Shown: positions 44,632-54,611, counted from the first letter of the stretch. The stretch is DNA of 64,000 nucleotides from Xenorhabdus sp014467285 (GCF_014467285.1 NZ_NKHR01000017.1:30824-94823), one strand, 5' to 3'. Numbers and translations are program-made. Notes: generated by a model from the letters alone, not told the origin.

Positions 44632-45429
44632 ATGATTGATCAGACCGCTGTTATTCATCCTTCTTCAATCATTGAAGAAGGTGCTGTTATTGGTGCCAAT
44701 GTTCGCGTTGGCCCATTTTGTTATATCGGTTCTCAGGTCGAGATTGGTGAAGGGACTGAGCTGAAATCTCATGTTGTGGTTAATGGGATAACTAAGATTG
44801 GTCGCGATAACCAGATCTATCAGTTCGCTTCCATTGGTGAAGTCAATCAGGATCTCAAATATCAAGGTGAACCGACTCGCGTTGAAATTGGCGATCGCAA
44901 CCGCATTCGTGAAAGTGTCTCTATTCATCGTGGTACTGTTCAGGGCGGTGGCGTGACCAAAGTCGGCAGTGATAATTTGCTTATGATCAACGCTCATATC
45001 GCCCATGATTGCATCATTGGTGATCGTTGTATCATTGCAAATAATGGCACATTAGGCGGTCATGTCATTTTGGGTGATTACGTCATTATTGGTGGGATGA
45101 CGGCAGTGCATCAATTCTGTCAGATTGGTTCCCATGTCATGGTTGGAGGTTGTTCTGGCGTTGCTCAGGATGTTCCTCCGTATGTTATTGCACAAGGAAA
45201 CCATGCAACACCTTTCGGATTGAATATCGAAGGCTTGAAACGTCGCGGGTTTGATAAAGAATCGCTGCATGCTATTCGTAACGCTTATAAGACGCTTTAC
45301 CGCAGCGGAAAAACGTTGGAAGAAGCCAGACACGAAATTGGCCTTCAAGCGGAAAATAACCCACACGTGAAAGTATTCAGTGATTTTCTGGAAAATTCCG
45401 CAAAATCCAGCCGTGGCATTATTCGTTAA
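44632..45429 (+). CDS. lpxA: UDP-N-acetylglucosamine acyltransferase LpxA
   Basis: 265 residues (E. coli 262). First lipid A step, O-acylation of UDP-GlcNAc. The hexapeptide β-helix runs ~5–185 with the catalytic His in INAHIAHDC (~125); the helical C-terminal domain begins NIEGLKRRGFDKESL. Tightly packed between fabZ (3 bp) and lpxB (4 bp). Confidence 0.96.
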   Translation: MIDQTAVIHPSSIIEEGAVIGANVRVGPFCYIGSQVEIGEGTELKSHVVVNGITKIGRDNQIYQFASIGEVNQDLKYQGEPTRVEIGDRNRIRESVSIHRGTVQGGGVTKVGSDNLLMINAHIAHDCIIGDRCIIANNGTLGGHVILGDYVIIGGMTAVHQFCQIGSHVMVGGCSGVAQDVPPYVIAQGNHATPFGLNIEGLKRRGFDKESLHAIRNAYKTLYRSGKTLEEARHEIGLQAENNPHVKVFSDFLENSAKSSRGIIR

Positions 45430-45433
45430 GTAG

Positions 45434-46618
45434 ATGAAGGACACTCCTTTGACTACCTTTTCTTCTGTTGACAATCAGCGCCCGCTGACAATTGGTTTGG
45501 TCGCCGGAGAAACATCCGGTGATATTCTTGGGGCAGGGCTGATTCGTGCATTGAAAGCAAAAATTCCTAATGCCCGCTTTGTGGGTGTTGCTGGCCCTCT
45601 TATGCAGGCGGAAGGTTGTGAAGCCTGGTATGAGATGGAAGAGCTGGCCGTAATGGGGATTGTTGAAGTTTTGGGGCGTTTGCCCCGTTTGCTGAAAATA
45701 CGCAAAGACTTAACGGCGCGTTTTACTGCCTTAAGGCCGGATGTATTTATTGGCATTGATGCCCCTGATTTTAATATCACCCTAGAAGGGCGGCTTAAGC
45801 AGCAGGGACTCAAAACAATCCATTACGTCAGTCCATCAGTATGGGCATGGCGACACAAACGGGTGTTTAAAATCGGTCGGTCAACGGATTTGGTACTGGC
45901 ATTTTTACCATTCGAAAAAGCGTTCTATGATCGGTTTAACGTTCCATGCCGGTTCATTGGTCATACGATGGCAGATGCAATGCCTCTGCAAACAGATAAA
46001 GCCGCTGCCAGAGAATTTTTGGGTGTTCCATTGAATACCCATTGTCTGGCGGTGCTGCCCGGTAGCCGCAATGCTGAAGTAGAGATGCTCAGTGCTGATT
46101 TCTTAAAAACTGTACAATTGTTACGGAAGGAATTGCCTGATCTGCATGTATTAGTTCCTTTGGTGAATGCTAAACGGCGTGAACAGTTTCAGCGCATTAA
46201 AGACGAAATTGCACCGGATTTGCCAATCCATTTATTGGATGGAAAAGCGCGTGAAGCCATGATTGCCAGTGACGCAACTTTACTGGCATCAGGAACGGCA
46301 GCACTGGAGTGTATGTTGGCCAAATGCCCGATGGTGGTGGGCTATAGAATGAAACCTTTTACATTCTGGCTGGCAAAACGCTTGGTGAAAACGCCATATG
46401 TTTCCTTACCTAACTTGTTGGCAGGTAAAGAATTAGTCAAAGAGTTATTGCAGGATGAATGCGAACCACAAGCATTGTCGCAGGCGCTGTTGCCTCTTCT
46501 GCAAGGTGGCGCTGACGTGGAAGTACTGAAACAAACGTTCCTGCATTTACATGAAAGCATTCGTTGCGATGCTGATGAACAGGCTGCTCAAGCTGTTCTG
46601 GAATTAGCGAGAAGATAA
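45434..46618 (+). CDS. lpxB: lipid-A-disaccharide synthase LpxB
   Basis: 394 residues from ATG 45434. A TTG at 45449 with AAGGA 7 nt upstream would give 389 residues and is a fair alternative. GT-B (GT19) transferase joining UDP-diacyl-GlcN and lipid X. Conserved VAGETSGDILGAGLI near the N-terminus, GIDAPDFN (~113), SPSVWAWR (~135) and LASGTAALECML (~290). The stop overlaps the rnhB start (TAATG). Confidence 0.95.
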   Translation: MKDTPLTTFSSVDNQRPLTIGLVAGETSGDILGAGLIRALKAKIPNARFVGVAGPLMQAEGCEAWYEMEELAVMGIVEVLGRLPRLLKIRKDLTARFTALRPDVFIGIDAPDFNITLEGRLKQQGLKTIHYVSPSVWAWRHKRVFKIGRSTDLVLAFLPFEKAFYDRFNVPCRFIGHTMADAMPLQTDKAAAREFLGVPLNTHCLAVLPGSRNAEVEMLSADFLKTVQLLRKELPDLHVLVPLVNAKRREQFQRIKDEIAPDLPIHLLDGKAREAMIASDATLLASGTAALECMLAKCPMVVGYRMKPFTFWLAKRLVKTPYVSLPNLLAGKELVKELLQDECEPQALSQALLPLLQGGADVEVLKQTFLHLHESIRCDADEQAAQAVLELARR

Positions 46619-47208
46619 TGGATTTTGTTTATCCTCAGGCGAATTTAATTGCCGGTGTTGATGAAGTTGGGCGTGGCCCGCTGGTAGGGGCTGTCGTCAC
46701 TGCGGCAGTTATTTTGGATCCGGCTAAGCCTATTACAGGCTTAACGGATTCGAAAAAACTCACAGAAAAACGCCGTGAAGCGCTGTATTTAGAAATTAAA
46801 GAAAAAGCATTGTGTTGGAGTCTTGGGCGTGCAGAGCCGGAAGAAATCGATCAGCTCAACATCCTCCATGCCACAATGCTTGCCATGCAGCGGGCAGTAG
46901 CAGGTTTGGTGATGACGCCTGATTACGTCCTGATTGATGGTAATCGTTGCCCGGCATTAGCAATGCCAGCTCAAGCGGTGGTTAAAGGGGATAGCTTGGT
47001 TGCCGAAATCAGTGCGGCCTCAATCCTTGCTAAAGTGACACGTGACAGAGAAATGGCAGAACTGGATAAACAGCTCCCTGACTACGGTTTTGCGAAACAT
47101 AAGGGTTATCCTACGGCCCTGCATCTGGAAAAACTGGCGTTGCTAGGTGCGACGGAACATCATCGTAAAAGTTTTGCGCCGGTTAAACGGGCGCTGAGTC
47201 TTGAATAA
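46618..47208 (+). CDS. rnhB: ribonuclease HII
   Basis: 196 residues. Removes ribonucleotides from DNA and degrades RNA/DNA hybrids. Acidic active site: D and E of GVDEVGRGPLVG (~15–26), Asp in VLIDGNRCP (~108) and a later Asp in VTRDREM. The C-terminal region of the long form is present. It overlaps lpxB by one base. Its stop lies inside a 13-bp tandem repeat leading to dnaE. Confidence 0.95.
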   Translation: MDFVYPQANLIAGVDEVGRGPLVGAVVTAAVILDPAKPITGLTDSKKLTEKRREALYLEIKEKALCWSLGRAEPEEIDQLNILHATMLAMQRAVAGLVMTPDYVLIDGNRCPALAMPAQAVVKGDSLVAEISAASILAKVTRDREMAELDKQLPDYGFAKHKGYPTALHLEKLALLGATEHHRKSFAPVKRALSLE

Positions 47209-47242
47209 GAATCTGGAATAAGCATCTGGAATAAATGTCTGG
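47204..47242 (+). repeat. three 13-bp tandem repeats spanning rnhB stop and dnaE start region
   Basis: AATAAGAATCTGG, AATAAGCATCTGG and AATAAATGTCTGG lie head to tail at 47204, 47217 and 47230. The first contains the rnhB TAA. The third, by point changes, creates an in-frame ATG at 47235, five codons before the usual dnaE start. Confidence 0.9.
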
Positions 47243-47249
47243 GCAGATT

Positions 47250-50200
47250 ATGACAGAACCACGTTTTGTACACTTACGTGTTCACAGCGACTATTCAATG
47301 ATCGATGGCTTGGCTAAAACGGGGCCATTGGTAAAAAAAGTCGCCAAATTGGGTATGCCGGCTCTTGCAATTACGGATTTCACCAATTTATGTGGATTGG
47401 TGAAATTCTATGGCAGCGCTCACGGTGCGGGTATCAAGCCGATTATCGGGGCTGATTTTTATGTGGAAAGTGAGCTGTTAGGGGATGAATATGCCCATTT
47501 GACGATCCTCGCTCGCAATAATGAAGGTTACCAAAACCTGACCTTGCTGATCTCTGAAGCTTACCAAAAAGGTTATGGTGCCATTGGCCCGACGATCAAA
47601 CGGGAATGGCTGGCAGCGCGGAAAGCCGGACTGATCCTGTTGTCGGGCGGGCGCATGGGAGATGTGGGTAAATTCCTGCTGCGTGGCAATCGGGCGATGG
47701 TCGATCTGTGCCTCGATTTTTATCAGGAACATTTCCCAGATAGCTATTATCTTGAATTAATCCGCACCGGACGTCAGGATGAAGAGAATTATCTTCATGC
47801 CGCTGTCGAATTGGCAGCGGAAAAAAATGTGCCGGTTGTCGCGACCAATGACGTCTGTTTTCTGGAAAGTACCGATTTCGACGCACATGAAATTCGGGTT
47901 GCCATTCATGATGGCTATACGCTGGCTGATCCAAAACGTCCGAAAAATTACAGCCCTCAGCAATATCTGCGCAGTGAACAGGAGATGTGCGAGCTTTTCT
48001 CCGACATCCCGGAAGCGCTGCAAAATAGCGTAGAAATTGCTAAACGCTGTAATGTCACGATCCGTCTTGGTGAATACTTTCTTCCGCAATTTCCGACGGG
48101 AGACATGAGCACCGAAGATTTCCTGATTAAAAAATCCAAACAAGGTCTGGAAGAGCGTCTGGAGTTTCTCTATCCCGATCCGGAAATCAGGGCACAAAAA
48201 CGCCCGGGATACGATGATCGTCTGGATATTGAGTTGAAAGTTATCAACCAGATGGGATTCCCCGGTTACTTCCTGATCGTCATGGAGTTTATCCAGTGGT
48301 CGAAAGACAACGGTGTTCCCGTTGGGCCGGGACGTGGTTCCGGTGCGGGTTCCCTTGTCGCCTATGCGTTGAAAATTACCGATCTCGATCCATTGGAATT
48401 CGACTTGCTGTTCGAACGTTTCCTGAACCCTGAACGTGTTTCCATGCCTGACTTCGATGTCGATTTCTGTATGGAAAAACGTGATCAGGTGATTGACCAT
48501 GTTGCCGATATGTACGGGCGAGATGCGGTATCGCAGATTATCACCTTCGGTACAATGGCAGCAAAAGCGGTTATCCGTGACGTCGGGCGTGTACTTGGGC
48601 ATCCATACGGGTTTGTCGATCGCATATCAAAACTGGTGCCGCCTGATCCCGGCATGACGCTGGAAAAAGCTTTCGTGGCGGAACCTCAACTGCCTGAAAT
48701 TTATGAAGCGGATGAAGAGGTCAAGGCGCTGATCGACATGGCGCGTAAATTGGAAGGTGTCACCCGTAACGCAGGTAAACATGCGGGTGGTGTTGTTATT
48801 GCACCGACCAAAATCACTGATTTTGCGCCGATTTACTGCGATCCCGAAGGGCAAAACCCCGTTACCCAATTTGACAAGAACGACGTGGAATATGCGGGGC
48901 TGGTTAAGTTTGACTTCCTTGGCCTGAGAACCCTGACCATCATCAACTGGGCACTTGAGATGGTTAATGCGCGCCGTGCTAAAAAGGATTTGGAGCCGAT
49001 TGATATTGCGGCCATCCCGCTGGATGACCAGAAAAGTTTCGATATGCTGCAACGCTCTGAAACCACGGCCGTGTTCCAGCTTGAATCCCGTGGGATGAAA
49101 GATCTGATCAAACGCCTGCGTCCCGACTGTTTTGAGGACATGATCGCATTGGTGGCGCTGTTCCGCCCCGGGCCATTGCAATCCGGCATGGTGGATAACT
49201 TTATTGACCGGAAACATGGGCGGGAAGAGATCTCCTATCCTGATGTTGAATGGCAACATGAAACCTTAAAACCCGTATTGGAACCAACGTATGGCATCAT
49301 CCTGTATCAGGAACAGGTGATGCAGATTGCTCAGGTATTGGCGGGCTATACCCTTGGCGGTGCAGATATGCTTCGTCGTGCAATGGGTAAGAAAAAGCCA
49401 GAGGAGATGGCTAAACAGCGTTCAGTATTTGAAGAGGGAGCAATAAAACAGGGTGTTGATGGCGAACTCTCGATGAAAATCTTCGATTTGGTGGAGAAAT
49501 TCGCGGGTTATGGCTTCAACAAATCTCACTCCGCAGCTTATGCGCTGGTTTCTTATCAGACTTTATGGTTGAAGGCTCACTATCCGGCAGAATTTATGGC
49601 AGCCGTGATGACGGCGGATATGGATAACACCGAAAAAGTCGTTGGGCTGGTGGATGAATGCTGGCGCATGGGACTTAAAGTCTTGCCACCGGATATCAAT
49701 AGTGGTCTGTATCACTTCCACGTTAATGATGAAGGTGAAATTGTTTATGGCATTGGTGCGATCAAGGGTGTAGGTGAAGGGCCGATTGAGGCCATTATCG
49801 AGGCTCGCCAGAAAGGAGGGCATTTCAAGGAACTCTTTGACCTGTGCGCGCGTGCTGACATTAAAAAACTCAGCCGTCGTGTGATGGAAAAGCTAATCAT
49901 GTCCGGCGCTTTTGACAGGTTGGGGCCACACCGTGCGGCGTTGATGTCTTCTCTGGAAGATGCACTGAAAGCGGCTGACCAACACGCCAAAGCGGAGGCT
50001 ATTGGGCAAACGGATATGTTTGGTGTGTTGGCTGAAGAGCCAGAAGAGGTTGAGCGTTCATATGCCAGTACGCCAAAATGGCCGGATCAGGTTGTTCTGG
50101 ATGGTGAGAGAGAAACGCTTGGGCTGTATTTAACGGGTCACCCGATCACAAGTTATTTAAAAGAGATTGAACGATATACAAATGGGTTGCGTCTAAAAGA

Positions 50201-50732
50201 TGTGAACCCGACACCTCGTGGTCAGGTAACGACAGTGGTAGGTTTGGTGTTGGCATCCAAAATAGTGACAACCAAACGGGGTAACCGCATTGGTATCAGC
50301 ACCTTGGATGATCGTTCAGGACGGCTGGAAATCATGCTGTTTTCTGATGCGTTGGAAAGATATCAGCATTTATTAGAGCAGGATAAAATTTTGATTGCTA
50401 CCGGACAAGTCAGCTTTGATGACTTTAGCGGTGGGCTTAAAATGACGGTTCGTGAATTAATGGATATCAGTGAGGCACGTGAAAAGTTTGCACGTGGGCT
50501 TGCTATCTCGCTGTCAGACAGGCAAATTGATGAGCAATTATTGAACCGTCTTCGTGGTGTATTGGAGCCACATCGTTCAGGTACGATACCGGTTCATCTT
50601 TATTATCAGCGGGTAGATGCCCGTGCCCGTTTACGATTCGGGGCAACATGGCGGGTAACGCCAACGGACACCCTTTTGACAGATCTGCGAACTCTGCTGG
50701 GTAACGAGCAGGTAGAATTAGAATTTGACTAA
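47250..50732 (+). CDS. dnaE: DNA polymerase III α subunit DnaE
   Basis: 1160 residues from ATG 47250 (MTEPRFVHLRVHSDYSMIDG), the exact E. coli length. An in-frame ATG at 47235 created by a tandem repeat would add MSGQI. Replicative polymerase of the C family. N-terminal PHP domain (1–~270); polymerase palm with the Asp pair in MPDFDVDFCMEKR (~399–405) and the third Asp near 555 (QFDKNDVEYAG); tandem HhH; OB fold (~985–1070, TTVVGLVLASKI) and the τ-binding C-terminus ending VELEFD. It is 12 bp from accA. Confidence 0.97.
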   Translation: MTEPRFVHLRVHSDYSMIDGLAKTGPLVKKVAKLGMPALAITDFTNLCGLVKFYGSAHGAGIKPIIGADFYVESELLGDEYAHLTILARNNEGYQNLTLLISEAYQKGYGAIGPTIKREWLAARKAGLILLSGGRMGDVGKFLLRGNRAMVDLCLDFYQEHFPDSYYLELIRTGRQDEENYLHAAVELAAEKNVPVVATNDVCFLESTDFDAHEIRVAIHDGYTLADPKRPKNYSPQQYLRSEQEMCELFSDIPEALQNSVEIAKRCNVTIRLGEYFLPQFPTGDMSTEDFLIKKSKQGLEERLEFLYPDPEIRAQKRPGYDDRLDIELKVINQMGFPGYFLIVMEFIQWSKDNGVPVGPGRGSGAGSLVAYALKITDLDPLEFDLLFERFLNPERVSMPDFDVDFCMEKRDQVIDHVADMYGRDAVSQIITFGTMAAKAVIRDVGRVLGHPYGFVDRISKLVPPDPGMTLEKAFVAEPQLPEIYEADEEVKALIDMARKLEGVTRNAGKHAGGVVIAPTKITDFAPIYCDPEGQNPVTQFDKNDVEYAGLVKFDFLGLRTLTIINWALEMVNARRAKKDLEPIDIAAIPLDDQKSFDMLQRSETTAVFQLESRGMKDLIKRLRPDCFEDMIALVALFRPGPLQSGMVDNFIDRKHGREEISYPDVEWQHETLKPVLEPTYGIILYQEQVMQIAQVLAGYTLGGADMLRRAMGKKKPEEMAKQRSVFEEGAIKQGVDGELSMKIFDLVEKFAGYGFNKSHSAAYALVSYQTLWLKAHYPAEFMAAVMTADMDNTEKVVGLVDECWRMGLKVLPPDINSGLYHFHVNDEGEIVYGIGAIKGVGEGPIEAIIEARQKGGHFKELFDLCARADIKKLSRRVMEKLIMSGAFDRLGPHRAALMSSLEDALKAADQHAKAEAIGQTDMFGVLAEEPEEVERSYASTPKWPDQVVLDGERETLGLYLTGHPITSYLKEIERYTNGLRLKDVNPTPRGQVTTVVGLVLASKIVTTKRGNRIGISTLDDRSGRLEIMLFSDALERYQHLLEQDKILIATGQVSFDDFSGGLKMTVRELMDISEAREKFARGLAISLSDRQIDEQLLNRLRGVLEPHRSGTIPVHLYYQRVDARARLRFGATWRVTPTDTLLTDLRTLLGNEQVELEFD

Positions 50733-50744
50733 GATAGGAACGTT

Positions 50745-51704
50745 ATGAGTCTGAATTTTCTGGATTTTGAACAGCCGATTGCCGAGCTGGAAGCGAAAAT
50801 TGATTCGCTCACCGCAGTTAGCCGTCAAGATGAAAAGCTAGATATAAATCTGGATGAAGAAGTCCAGCGTCTGCGGGAAAAAAGCCTAGAGCTGACTCGC
50901 AAGATTTTCTCTGATTTGGGGGCATGGCAAATATCTCAATTATCACGCCATCCTCTGCGTCCCTATACGCTAGATTATATTAAACACATTTTTACCGATT
51001 TCGAAGAATTGGCGGGTGATCGCGCCTATGCTGATGATAAGGCAATTGTGGGCGGATTGGCGCGTATTGATGGTCGTCCGGTTATGATCATTGGTCACCA
51101 GAAGGGCCGGGAAACGAAAGAAAAAATCCGTCGTAACTTCGGTATGCCATCACCGGAAGGCTATCGCAAGGCGTTGAGATTGATGGAAATGGCAGAGCGT
51201 TTTAAATTGCCAATCATTACCTTCATTGATACTCCTGGCGCATATCCTGGTGTGGGGGCAGAAGAGCGTGGCCAATCAGAAGCGATTGCCCGTAACTTGC
51301 GTGAGATGTCCCGCCTCTCTGTGCCGGTGATTTGTACGGTTATCGGTGAAGGAGGCTCTGGTGGTGCATTGGCGCTCAGTGTGGGCGATAAAATAAACAT
51401 GCTGCAATACAGCACCTTCTCGACCATTTCTCCTGAAGGTTGTGCTTCCATTTTGTGGAAAAGTGCTGAAAAAGCGCCATTGGCAGCAGAAGCGATGGGA
51501 AATACAGCCCCACGCCTGAAAGAGTTAAAACTGATTGATACTGTTATTCCAGAGCCATTGGGTGGTGCACACCGTAATTATGAAGAGATAGCTGAGACAT
51601 TAAAAACGCAATTGTTAGCTGATCTTTCTGAGTTGAGTGAACTAGGCAGCGAAGAGTTAGTTAACCGTCGTTATGAGCGTTTAATGCAATACGGTTACTG
51701 CTGA
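50745..51704 (+). CDS. accA: acetyl-CoA carboxylase carboxyltransferase α subunit AccA
   Basis: 319 residues, as in E. coli. With AccD it transfers the carboxyl group from biotin to acetyl-CoA to form malonyl-CoA. Conserved MSLNFLDFEQPIAELEAKI, GHQKGRETKEKIRRNFGMP (~125–143), TFIDTPGAYPGVGAEERGQ and GEGGSGGALAL. It is the last gene of the envelope/replication cluster, followed by a very strong terminator. Confidence 0.97.
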   Translation: MSLNFLDFEQPIAELEAKIDSLTAVSRQDEKLDINLDEEVQRLREKSLELTRKIFSDLGAWQISQLSRHPLRPYTLDYIKHIFTDFEELAGDRAYADDKAIVGGLARIDGRPVMIIGHQKGRETKEKIRRNFGMPSPEGYRKALRLMEMAERFKLPIITFIDTPGAYPGVGAEERGQSEAIARNLREMSRLSVPVICTVIGEGGSGGALALSVGDKINMLQYSTFSTISPEGCASILWKSAEKAPLAAEAMGNTAPRLKELKLIDTVIPEPLGGAHRNYEEIAETLKTQLLADLSELSELGSEELVNRRYERLMQYGYC

Positions 51705-51787
51705 GCTTAGAAAACAGGGCTCTGAAAGCTGTTTTATTGATAACTATTTTTGGATAGTTACAGCTTTATTTTCAATATGACTAATAG

Positions 51788-51838
51788 CAGGTGGAAAGCA
51801 CTGAGGAGTGATAATTCCTCAGTATTTCCACCTGTTTT
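51788..51838 (+). terminator. very strong Rho-independent terminator after accA
   Basis: CAGGTGGAAA…ACTGAGGA pairs with TCCTCAGT…TTTCCACCTG (10 + 8 bp) and is followed by TTTTG. It closes the long dxr/bamA-to-accA transcript. Confidence 0.88.
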
Positions 51839-51959
51839 GTTGTTTATGGCGGGTGAAACCATCACGTTCTTTGCCATCTGGTATTATCATTTTCAGGGAT
51901 ATTGGGATGGATTTGGGGCCTCAGTTGTTGGGCTTTAAAATAACAAGTTGAGTTTTTCT

Positions 51960-52877
51960 ATGGCTAAATATAAATATATTATTTATGCGTTCTCTTGCGT
52001 GTTTATCTGGAGTTTTATTCCTTCTATAGCGCGTTTTGGTCAGAAAGAGATGGATCATTTCCAATATTTATTCTGGTCAAATGTCCTGTCTGTTTTAGCG
52101 GTATTTGTTGTTGCTCTCATTATGGGGAGAAACTGGAAGAAACTGCTATACATTCCTTTTCCAATTATGCTTAAGGTGTTGATTTTAGGCGCGTTAGACT
52201 GTTTCTTCTATCTGTTGCTTTATTATGGTTATTCCATCGAGAATGGTGTTGCTGTTTTAGTTATTCAATATAGCTGGCCATTAATGATAATCGGTTTATC
52301 GTTTTTTCTGTTCAAAGAAAGATTGTCCATTAGGCAGATGATTGGCATTGTGATGGGGTTCATGGCTGTTGTGATTACCTTCACGAAAGGCAATATAACC
52401 GAGATTGCCGTAGAACATCCTCAGGCATTGTTTCTGGTAGTTAGTGGCTCATTTTGTTTTGCGCTGATGTCCGTATTATCGAGACAATTTGCTATTGATC
52501 CCTATATCAGCACGCTTTGGGTATTCATTTTTTCTACATTAGTTTCCGCAGTATTTATGTTCGCTTTCAGCAGTATCAACTTACCTGAGGGTGATGCACT
52601 GATGCCAACCTTGCTTAATGGCATCATACTGAATGGTATTTCCTATATTATTTGGTTCAAGGCCATGAGCAGCCCGGATTCTCATAAAATAGCTTCAATC
52701 TTATTTTTATCACCCGTCTTGTCGATGATGTGGATTATTCTGTTTTTCGGTGATGCTTTTGTTCCTGCTTATGTGGTGGGATTAGCGCTTGTTATCATCT
52801 CTGGGCTTCTTTGTATCCGGGCCAAAGGTAACGATCCCGAAGGGAAGAAGTCAATGGATGATTTGATTGAAGACTGA
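51960..52877 (+). CDS. EamA/DMT-superfamily membrane transporter
   Basis: 305 residues from ATG 51960; a TTG at 51948 would add four. Ten predicted TM segments in two EamA repeats of five (for example SCVFIWSFIPSIARF and VIQYSWPLMIIGLSFFLFKERLS in repeat one; VLSRQFAI and LSPVLSMMWIILFFGD in repeat two). The substrate of the drug/metabolite transporter superfamily cannot be told from sequence; amino-acid or metabolite export is common. In E. coli this interval between accA and tilS holds ldcC and yaeR, so the gene is a local replacement. The tilS start follows 32 bp later. Confidence 0.8.
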   Translation: MAKYKYIIYAFSCVFIWSFIPSIARFGQKEMDHFQYLFWSNVLSVLAVFVVALIMGRNWKKLLYIPFPIMLKVLILGALDCFFYLLLYYGYSIENGVAVLVIQYSWPLMIIGLSFFLFKERLSIRQMIGIVMGFMAVVITFTKGNITEIAVEHPQALFLVVSGSFCFALMSVLSRQFAIDPYISTLWVFIFSTLVSAVFMFAFSSINLPEGDALMPTLLNGIILNGISYIIWFKAMSSPDSHKIASILFLSPVLSMMWIILFFGDAFVPAYVVGLALVIISGLLCIRAKGNDPEGKKSMDDLIED

Positions 52878-52909
52878 TCTGGCAGATATGAAGAAGGCTT
52901 GAGTCCGTA

Positions 52910-54271
52910 ATGACAAATACTCATGATCCTCTGCTGACGATGTTGGCAGAACAAATTGAACCACATAAAAAGATTTTGGTTGGGTTTAGCGGTGGATTGG
53001 ATTCCACCGTATTGTTACATTTGCTGGTTCGTCTGCGAACTGAATATCAGCAACAGAATTATCAGCAACAAAATTGTGAGCCGATGGCCTTAAGGGCAAT
53101 CCATATCCATCATGGTTTAAATGCAAAGGCGGATTTGTGGGTCGAACATTGTCGTCAGATTTGTATTGACTGGCAGGTTGATTTTCGAACTGAAAAAGTG
53201 AGTTTGGATATCCGGCGGAATGGCGTTGAGGCTGCGGCCAGAGATGCCCGTTACCAATCTTTTCAACGTGAACTACAGCAGGGTGAAATCCTGGCAACAG
53301 CACAACATCTTGATGATCAGGCAGAAACATTTTTGTTGGCATTGAAGCGGGGAAGTGGCCCTGCCGGGTTATCTTCCATGCCTTTTTGTATGCCATTTGC
53401 TGAAACGACATTAATTCGTCCACTATTGAATGCTGGCCGGGCAGAATTAGAAGCATATGCGCAGGAGCAGGAGTTGAAATGGATTGAGGACGATAGCAAT
53501 CAGGATGATCGTTATGATCGCAATTTCTTACGCCTGCATATTATGCCACTACTCAACCAGCGTTGGCCTCATTTCCCGCAAGCCGTTTCCCGCAGTGCAG
53601 GTTTATGTGGGGAACAAGAAAGATTGTTGGATGAACTGCTGAGTGAATCATTGAACTCACTAACCACATTGGAAGGTGCGATTTCCATTCCACCTTTGGA
53701 AAGGTGTTCTGAAGCTAAACGTAACGCATTGTTGCGCCGATGGTTCAACCAGCATGGTGTAAAAATGCCTGCGCGGGAGCAGCTTCAACGGATTTGGTCA
53801 GAAGTAGCGCTCGCCCGGCAGGATGCAGAGCCTTGCTTTAAATTGGGGCAATATCATATTCGTCGTTATCGACAGCAACTATGGCTGGTTCCTCAGCATC
53901 AATTTTTGGCGGGAACGGTTCTTGAGTGGGATATAGAACAGGAACTGGCGTTGCCTGATGGATTGGGAACGCTGGTTCGGGCGGAAGAAAACGGTATAAG
54001 AGTAAGAGCTCCTGATAATAATGAACAAGTGACAATTCGTTTTGGTGTTCAGGGAAATATCAGTATCGTGGGGCGGCAGCATTCTCGCCATAGTAAAAAA
54101 TTGTGGCAGGAGTTTGGTGTTGCCCCTTGGCTCAGGGAGAGGGTTCCACTGCTTTATTATGGCGATAAGCTGATTGCGGCACTGGGGGTTTTTGTCACCA
54201 AAGAAGGGCAATGTTTGGTTGATGACATGGGGGTTATCGTTTATTGGAATAAAAACCCTACACCACATTGA
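52910..54271 (+). CDS. tilS: tRNA(Ile)-lysidine synthetase TilS
   Basis: 453 residues. It modifies C34 of the CAU-anticodon tRNA-Ile to lysidine using ATP and lysine; essential. PP-loop SGGLDS at 27–32, IHHGLNAKADLWVEHC, and the D/R-rich catalytic EDDSNQDDRYDRNFLR (~183–198), followed by the TilS substrate-binding and C-terminal domains (ending …GVIVYWN). A QQQNYQQQN repeat at ~45–53 is a small expansion. A terminator follows at 54329. Confidence 0.94.
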   Translation: MTNTHDPLLTMLAEQIEPHKKILVGFSGGLDSTVLLHLLVRLRTEYQQQNYQQQNCEPMALRAIHIHHGLNAKADLWVEHCRQICIDWQVDFRTEKVSLDIRRNGVEAAARDARYQSFQRELQQGEILATAQHLDDQAETFLLALKRGSGPAGLSSMPFCMPFAETTLIRPLLNAGRAELEAYAQEQELKWIEDDSNQDDRYDRNFLRLHIMPLLNQRWPHFPQAVSRSAGLCGEQERLLDELLSESLNSLTTLEGAISIPPLERCSEAKRNALLRRWFNQHGVKMPAREQLQRIWSEVALARQDAEPCFKLGQYHIRRYRQQLWLVPQHQFLAGTVLEWDIEQELALPDGLGTLVRAEENGIRVRAPDNNEQVTIRFGVQGNISIVGRQHSRHSKKLWQEFGVAPWLRERVPLLYYGDKLIAALGVFVTKEGQCLVDDMGVIVYWNKNPTPH

Positions 54272-54328
54272 AGAATGTAGCTGTTATTACATTGACAGAA
54301 ATTTGGATAACAATTTTGCTGACTTGAG

Positions 54329-54360
54329 AGATTGCGTTATTTCTGATGCAATCTTTTTTA
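54329..54360 (+). terminator. Rho-independent terminator after tilS
   Basis: AGATTGC and GCAATCT pair around a 12-nt loop and are followed by TTTTTA. The next ~250 bp up to 54611 is extremely AT-rich and shows no other feature apart from the likely promoter of the Vap-like gene. Confidence 0.8.
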
Positions 54361-54611
54361 TTGATTAAATTCAACAGAATATGTGATTTTTAAGTCTAAA
54401 AAATGTGAGATGTAAAAGCATTGTGATTTCAAATGATATAATTTCATATTGAAAATAAATAAATATGTACTATCTTTAAAAATATAAAGAAAATTTTGAT
54501 GTGATAAAGCGAAAGTAAATTTCAAGGCAGGGATGGTATTTTATCTATCATTTTAAATAATTTTTTTAAAATTAGAGATAGTGTTATTTATTCTAAATAA
54601 GGTGAATTATA

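Noticed and set aside
47757..49259. Long minus-strand ORFs (up to 281 residues) inside dnaE
   Set aside because: They are antisense shadows of a highly conserved gene with strong codon bias; no family-like motifs are present.
51750..51938. 62-residue ORF with a hydrophobic C-terminal part between accA and the DMT transporter
   Set aside because: It runs straight through the very strong accA terminator hairpin and has no ribosome site. A shorter version from 51847 (30 residues) also lacks one.
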